Below are positions 38,842-41,957 of a stretch of 41,957 bases of DNA, piece after piece. The notes under the pieces are model-generated. The model did no database searches and was not told where the DNA came from. It was given only the letters and a program-made list of their open reading frames with translations. The stretch is taken from the IMG/VR virus record IMGVR_UViG_3300048028_000431, positions 1 to 41,957 of that record; one strand, written 5' to 3'. Each line of letters opens with the position of its first letter. Within the stretch, counting starts at the first letter, position 1. The translations under genes and the position numbers were made by a program. The stretch is from a virus.

Positions 38842-39156
38842 CTAATCGTTAAAGAAGTCTTTTATGGCATTCATACCTCTTGTAATGATGTTTGGTCTTG
38901 TAGCGTTCTTTATTGGATTTTCAGTGTTTTGACCTTCCCATCTTCCCCCTCGGAACATTAAGTTTTCATTTGCTGGTGGAGGATTCATGCCGCCTTGATG
39001 CTTTAACCCAAAATCAAAACCTTGTCTATATACAATTGAGTCGTTTTTTGTGACTGGTTGGTTCGACCCCATATTTTGGTTTCTAATATTAGCAAACATT
39101 TTTATATTCTTGTATGTTGGCTGAGGTATTGAATCGTTTTTCTTTTTGTTTGGCAT
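38842..39156 (-). CDS. Hypothetical hydrophilic protein, first gene of the minus arm (104 aa)
   Basis: The 104-aa protein begins MPNKKKNDSIPQPTYKNIKM. It is rich in Asn, Gln, Gly and Pro with NPPPANENLMFRGGRWEGQN in the middle and ends AIKDFFND. It looks largely disordered with a short C-terminal helix. No signal peptide or motif is present. It follows a -7 element by 14 bases and faces the plus-strand arm across the noncoding interval. I do not recognise it. Confidence 0.55.
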   Translation of the reverse strand: MPNKKKNDSIPQPTYKNIKMFANIRNQNMGSNQPVTKNDSIVYRQGFDFGLKHQGGMNPPPANENLMFRGGRWEGQNTENPIKNATRPNIITRGMNAIKDFFND

Positions 39157-39170
39157 AACTTTATTTTTTA

Positions 39171-39178
39171 CAAATATA
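39171..39178 (-). promoter_or_regulatory. Bacteroidota-type -7 element (TATATTTG) of the first minus-arm gene
   Basis: The minus strand reads TATATTTG 14 bases before the ATG at 39156, with the repeat copy at 39199-39219 upstream. It is probably the first late-arm promoter. Confidence 0.5.
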
Positions 39179-39198
39179 CTTAATTATCCGATGTAAAT

Positions 39199-39219
39199 AT
39201 GTGGCGCAATAATGTAAAC
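39199..39219 (-). repeat. Upstream repeat, copy 2 (GTTTACATTATTGCGCCAC plus AT)
   Basis: It differs from copy 1 at a single base, though the flanking DNA is unrelated. Conservation of only this stretch points to a protein-binding site and not to a recent duplication. Confidence 0.65.
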
Positions 39220-39457
39220 TAATGATGACCTATTTATATTACTTTAACTGTTTTCAAAAATACGCCACGCATATGCTGAGGTTTTAGGTAATCTATATTT
39301 TTTACCTACACTATCGTTATGTAAATTGATTTATATATTATATGGGGGTTGTTTCTATCCGTTCATTACTCTATTTTTTTTAGCTTTTTTCTATACCTAT
39401 GTCAATTTACAAATACTATCTATCTCGCTCGCTCGGCTTCGCCTCTCTCGCTTTGGC

Positions 39458-39474
39458 GGATACCTACGGTATCC
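39458..39474. repeat. Perfect 7-bp hairpin GGATACC-TAC-GGTATCC
   Basis: A palindrome with a 3-base loop sits in a GC-rich patch that stands out against the AT-rich surroundings. It has no T-run, so it is not an intrinsic terminator. It could be a protein-binding site or part of a structured transcript. Confidence 0.45.
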
Positions 39475-39775
39475 TTTGGCACCCCTTCCTATACCCACCC
39501 CCTTCATCCCAATGGTAATGCTCGTATTCACAATCATTCGATAACCTATCCTATCCTTGTCTTTCACCTAAACATAATGTCACCACTTCAACTGTTGGTT
39601 TCACAACCTTATGTCACTAATAACCATAACTGTATGAAAGTCATCAGCTGTTGTCAGGACTTGCATATACTACTACACCCATTTTATTAATCGACAACTC
39701 TGTTATTGTCACTTGTTGGTATTCCTTTTTGGTTCATCAGATAGAGCTGTGATTGGTTAAGCCATACACACAATC

Positions 39776-39803
39776 AAATAAATAAATAGATAGATAGATA
39801 GAT
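39776..39803. repeat. Tetranucleotide tract: AAAT repeats then TAGA repeats
   Basis: Three AAAT-type units pass directly into about four TAGA units. Simple tracts of this kind are rare in compact phage genomes and are often unstable. Easy melting might help an origin, which is speculative. Confidence 0.7.
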
Positions 39804-39914
39804 TTGTATGCAGTCCGAACAATCACTTCACTTGAATGCCTGAATTTCTATTATGGAATTGAATATTACTGCCGTTGGAATTTTATTTTATGTATTAAAA
39901 ATCCCATACAAATT

Positions 39915-40109
39915 TACAAATGCTTACTTGGTATCCCCTTCGGTTGCTCAACCTTGAAAAATTTTTGATTAAAAATTTTATCGAAGCTTGGCAAGTTTTC
40001 AACCCAGCTTAAATTCTTTTAAAATTTTTTCGAAGCGGCTAAAGCCTTTCATGAAAATATTTGAAAACAATTGAAGTCTGGCCTCGGTTATATCAAGTAA
40101 GCATTTGTA
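39915..40109 (+). other. 195-bp structured element bounded by 20-bp inverted repeats
   Basis: The left arm TACAAATGCTTACTTGGTAT (39915-39934) pairs with the right arm at 40090-40109 with one G-T wobble on the plus-strand transcript. Inside are a 9-bp perfect hairpin with GATT loop (39958-39979), small hairpins at 39942-39953 and 40037-40046, and a direct repeat AAAATTTTWTCGAAGC (39972-39987 and 40021-40036). The element ends 33 bases before the first plus-arm gene. It could be a structured leader RNA, a noncoding RNA or an origin. It fits no RNA family that I can name. Confidence 0.55.
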
Positions 40110-40142
40110 TTCGTTGGGTATTAATTTTTAAATATACATAAA

Positions 40143-40499
40143 ATGAAAAATTCAAATTCAACAACAGTAACATTCAAAGCCACATTAGTGGAAATTCACG
40201 CTTCAGGTAAAGCAATTGTTTTATCGAACTGCAAACAAGGTAACACTAAATTATTTGATAGAGTGTATATGCCTAAATCACAATCACAACTCAGCATTGT
40301 TGATGCCAAAAAGAAATTGGTACAAGTAACAATTCCAGAGTGGTTGTTTGAAAAGAAAATGGATGCAGTAGCAGAAGAGCCAGTCTTGAACACACCTGAT
40401 AGCGTGTTCAGTCAGTTAGGCTTCTTAGTTGCAACAGAAGAACGTGAATCCACAGTAGAAGAAGTGGTTGACCGTTTGGCTGAAGAAAGACCTGAATAG
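40143..40499 (+). CDS. Hypothetical protein, first gene of the plus arm (118 aa)
   Basis: The 118-aa protein MKNSNSTTVTFKATLVEIHA begins beta-rich (KAIVLSNCKQGNTKLFDRVY, then KKLVQVTIPEWLFEKK). It ends in an acidic helix (TEERESTVEEVVDRLAEERP). The first 80 residues might form a small OB- or SH3-like barrel; that is a guess. It lies 33 bases after the structured element and is probably expressed early. The family is not recognised. Confidence 0.6.
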   Translation: MKNSNSTTVTFKATLVEIHASGKAIVLSNCKQGNTKLFDRVYMPKSQSQLSIVDAKKKLVQVTIPEWLFEKKMDAVAEEPVLNTPDSVFSQLGFLVATEERESTVEEVVDRLAEERPE

Positions 40500-40662
40500 T
40501 ATACAGGCAACCGATGCTCGTGAATACGGGCATTTGGTTTGTTCTTCGCTTGCTGGCAAAAGGGGAAATACACACCCAATGATGCGACGCAAATCATATA
40601 AAAAAGTAAGTCAATGTGTATGTTTAGTTAATATAAGTGAGTTTCCTTACTTCTCACTATCT

Positions 40663-40736
40663 GGCGCCTTCGTCTAATTGGTTTAGGACATCATCCTTTC
40701 ACGATGCAAATGTAGGTTCGAATCCTACAGGCGCTA
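40663..40736 (+). tRNA. tRNA-Glu (anticodon UUC)
   Basis: A full cloverleaf can be drawn: acceptor GGCGCCT/AGGCGCT with G1-U72 wobble, D arm GTC/GAC, anticodon loop CTTTCAC with TTC at 40698-40700, and T arm GTAGG-TTCGAAT-CCTAC. The discriminator is A73, and CCA is not encoded (ACAA follows). The top of the anticodon stem (27-43) is a U-C mismatch. The 163 bases between the preceding gene and this tRNA hold no gene that I can support. GAA is a frequent codon in this AT-rich phage, so the tRNA may supplement the host pool. Confidence 0.93.
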
Positions 40737-40750
40737 CAAAATTTATAATT

Positions 40751-40939
40751 ATGGCTACATATACACAAGCAATTATACTACAAGAAAACGAACAGGCTGA
40801 CTGGATTATACACAGAGATGTGTTGATAAATCAACTGTTGGTTCTACAAGGTCGTATTGACTTTGCAGACTCTCAAGTCACAAGACTTGAAAATAAAATC
40901 AATAATCTAAAATTCAATTCACATGAAAACAATCACTAA
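40751..40939 (+). CDS. Small coiled-coil protein (62 aa)
   Basis: The 62-aa protein MATYTQAIILQENEQADWII continues HRDVLINQLLVLQGRIDFAD and SQVTRLENKINNLKFNSHEN. The second part has a clear heptad (LxxLxxxI, then VTRLENKINNL). It starts 14 bases after the tRNA and overlaps the next gene by 17 bases. Function unknown. Confidence 0.6.
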   Translation: MATYTQAIILQENEQADWIIHRDVLINQLLVLQGRIDFADSQVTRLENKINNLKFNSHENNH

Positions 40940-41228
40940 AACTTTGCCTACAGGCATCACAACCGTTCAGAAAAAAAGTAGGAACGGTGCAATCACAATC
41001 ACTATAGCTGATAGTACGACAACAGAAAATCTAAACCTCAACACATATATGAAAGTATTCATATCATTTATGTATTGGTTGTTTGTGTTTAGTAGTATGG
41101 CGCTACTATCACATATCATAAGTAGTTTTTCAACAACACAAATACTATTCACTTCGCCTGTTTGGTTATTTATTGGTGCGCTATATACAACAAGCTTTAT
41201 ACAATATTATCACACAATGAAAATATAA
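40923..41228 (+). CDS. Two-span membrane protein (101 aa)
   Basis: The 101-aa protein has a Thr-rich soluble N-terminus (MKTITKTLPTGITTVQKKSR) and two hydrophobic spans at about residues 44-67 (VFISFMYWLFVFSSMALLSH) and 77-96 (FTSPVWLFIGALYTTSFIQY), so the C-terminal end lies on the same side as the N-terminus. The plus-arm position suggests early expression and perhaps a host-takeover or superinfection role. The 17-base overlap with the previous gene and 4-base gap to the next show an operon. Family unknown. Confidence 0.6.
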   Translation: MKTITKTLPTGITTVQKKSRNGAITITIADSTTTENLNLNTYMKVFISFMYWLFVFSSMALLSHIISSFSTTQILFTSPVWLFIGALYTTSFIQYYHTMKI

Positions 41229-41232
41229 TATT

Positions 41233-41439
41233 ATGGAAAAATATATCAGAAAAGAATTAGAAAAACTGGACAAAAGTATAGTAGCTACACCTACAGAAGA
41301 ATATCTAAATGAATTCGCAAAAGCAAACAACGGTAGTAATGACTTTTTGCTAATGCAATTAGCTAAGAATTATGGTTACAAGTTAGCCTTACTAAATCTA
41401 CAAAACAAAATAGGGGCAGTCGAAAACCTTAAAGAGTAG
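41233..41439 (+). CDS. Small helical hypothetical protein (68 aa)
   Basis: The 68-aa protein MEKYIRKELEKLDKSIVATP has two helices separated by a TPTEEYLNEFAKANNGSNDF turn, then LLMQLAKNYGYKLALLNLQN. No motif is recognised. It is the middle gene of the plus-arm operon, between the two-TM protein and the peptidase. Confidence 0.55.
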   Translation: MEKYIRKELEKLDKSIVATPTEEYLNEFAKANNGSNDFLLMQLAKNYGYKLALLNLQNKIGAVENLKE

Positions 41440-41462
41440 ACAACAATTAATAAACTCACACA

Positions 41463-41957
41463 ATGAAAAACAATTTATTACTGGACACAATGCGAATCCA
41501 AACAGAATCGTACAAGTCCCACAGAATGGAATCATTCATCAAGAAGAAAGTCAGAAGTATGAAACTTGACTTCACAACAGACAACTATGGTAACATCTAT
41601 GTTGCAAAAGGCGACGCAGATTTATATCCAACAATGGTATGCCATATTGATACTGTTCACGACATCAACAACAACATCGAACTTGTCAAAATTGACGACA
41701 AGCTACTTGCTATTGACAGAACAAACTGTAAAAGATATGGTATTGGTGGAGATGACAAAGTTGGCGTTTATATCACACTATCACTATTACAACACTATGA
41801 TAACTTCAAAGCTGTCTTTTTCAAAGACGAAGAAGTTGGTTGCAAAGGTTCAAGTCAAGCTGACTTCAGTTTCTTTGCCGACAGCAACGTTGTGTTGGAA
41901 TGTGATAGACGTGGTATTGATGATTTTGTGACAAGTATTTCTGGCACTAAACTATCA
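41463..41957 (+). CDS. M20-type metallopeptidase, truncated by the right edge
   Basis: A frame of 165 codons runs from the ATG at 41463 into the right edge. The ordered motifs are those of M20/M28-type di-zinc peptidases: MVCHIDTVHD with His61 and Asp63, GIGGDDKVGVY with Asp97 as the bridging ligand, FKDEEVGCKGS with Glu123 (base) and Glu124 (ligand), and LECDRRG with Asp148. The last histidine ligand should lie beyond the window. This resembles peptidase T or aminoacylase-like enzymes that cut small peptides or amides. No signal peptide is present, so it acts in the cytoplasm. Such a gene in the early arm of a phage is unusual. Confidence 0.8.
   Translation, partial: MKNNLLLDTMRIQTESYKSHRMESFIKKKVRSMKLDFTTDNYGNIYVAKGDADLYPTMVCHIDTVHDINNNIELVKIDDKLLAIDRTNCKRYGIGGDDKVGVYITLSLLQHYDNFKAVFFKDEEVGCKGSSQADFSFFADSNVVLECDRRGIDDFVTSISGTKLS

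Larger units (their letters stand above)
39220..40142. other. Noncoding interval between the two divergent arms
   Basis: About 0.9 kb lies between the minus arm and the plus arm. Short frames exist, but none has protein-like composition or neighbours. It holds a GC-rich patch (39421-39485) with a perfect hairpin, 9-bp inverted arms (GTAAATTGA at 39321, TCAATTTAC at 39402), an AAAT/TAGA tetranucleotide tract and the 195-bp inverted-repeat element. Such a divergence point is a reasonable place for early promoters and a replication origin; this is inference. Confidence 0.5.

Noticed and set aside
39326-39690. Two overlapping plus-strand frames of 72 and 113 codons in the intergenic interval
   Set aside because: They overlap each other out of frame, have hydrophobic low-quality composition, and cross the GC-rich patch and hairpin; no leader or neighbour supports them.
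39776-39803. Possible CRISPR-like or iteron array
   Set aside because: It is a simple AAAT/TAGA tract of four-base units with no spacers; too short for an iteron array.
40468-40677. A 69-codon plus frame ending inside the tRNA
   Set aside because: It overlaps the end of the 118-aa gene and the acceptor stem of tRNA-Glu, and has no protein-like features.
1-41957. Prophage or integrated element
   Set aside because: No integrase, attachment repeats, repressor or bacterial flanking genes are visible; the content is entirely phage-like.
1-41957. Stop-codon reassignment as in some crAss-like phages
   Set aside because: TAA, TAG and TGA all end well-bounded genes here (for example groES ends TGA and the 104-aa gene ends TAG), and no gene shows internal stops.

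Overview
The window looks like a piece of a tailed, podovirus-like bacteriophage of a marine flavobacterium or related Bacteroidota host. The DNA is AT-rich. The exported proteins have flavobacterial-type signal peptides (cleavage around FAQ or NAQ), and Shine-Dalgarno sequences are mostly weak. Many operon leaders carry the Bacteroidota -7 promoter element TAnnTTTG 14-26 bases before the start codon. The major capsid, ring and muzzle-type proteins contain stretches I recognise, from memory and not from a search, as crAss-like (Crassvirales-type). The family assignment is therefore an inference. No integrase, repressor or other lysogeny gene is visible.

Layout. From 1 to about 39.2 kb almost everything is on the minus strand, so it is transcribed right to left. 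Near the right end of this arm (38.4-39.2 kb) are small ORFs behind two promoters that share an upstream repeat. Next comes a chaperonin operon (GroEL, a 51-aa protein, GroES, a helical protein, 35.7-38.4 kb). Then there is a block of small, mostly Lys-rich proteins (30.9-35.1 kb), several of them too short for ordinary ORF calling. It is followed by an envelope and lysis operon (27.8-30.9 kb: outer-membrane barrel, membrane-anchored coil, exported thioredoxin-like protein, lipoprotein, peptidoglycan enzyme, holin). Next are tail-fibre genes including a collagen-like one (22.1-27.7 kb), then the packaging operon (15.9-22.1 kb: helical proteins, a tandem GroES-like protein, large terminase, portal). 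The left part is the head and tail operons (1-15.9 kb: scaffold-like protein, capsid, ring proteins, a giant muzzle protein with Ig-like and vWA domains, and internal virion proteins). The last of these runs off the left end.

The interval 39.2-40.1 kb is about 0.9 kb without a credible gene. It holds a small hairpin, a tetranucleotide repeat and a 195-bp element bounded by 20-bp inverted repeats. It separates the two divergent arms. To its right, on the plus strand, a second arm begins: small hypothetical proteins, a tRNA-Glu(UUC), a two-TM protein and the start of an M20-type metallopeptidase cut by the right edge. By analogy with other phages I infer that the plus arm is early and the minus arm late.

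How the parts work together. Terminase and portal package DNA into a capsid assembled on the acidic scaffold-like protein. Two strong terminators isolate the capsid gene from the genes downstream, as expected for a transcript needed in large amounts. The chaperonin pair, and perhaps the tandem GroES-like protein, could help fold virion proteins. The ring, muzzle and fibre genes build the short tail. The holin, the peptidoglycan enzyme and several exported envelope proteins form one tightly overlapping operon, which is the most unusual feature here. A single plus-strand winged-helix gene at 35.2 kb, facing a minus-strand operon across a divergent promoter pair, is a candidate regulator.
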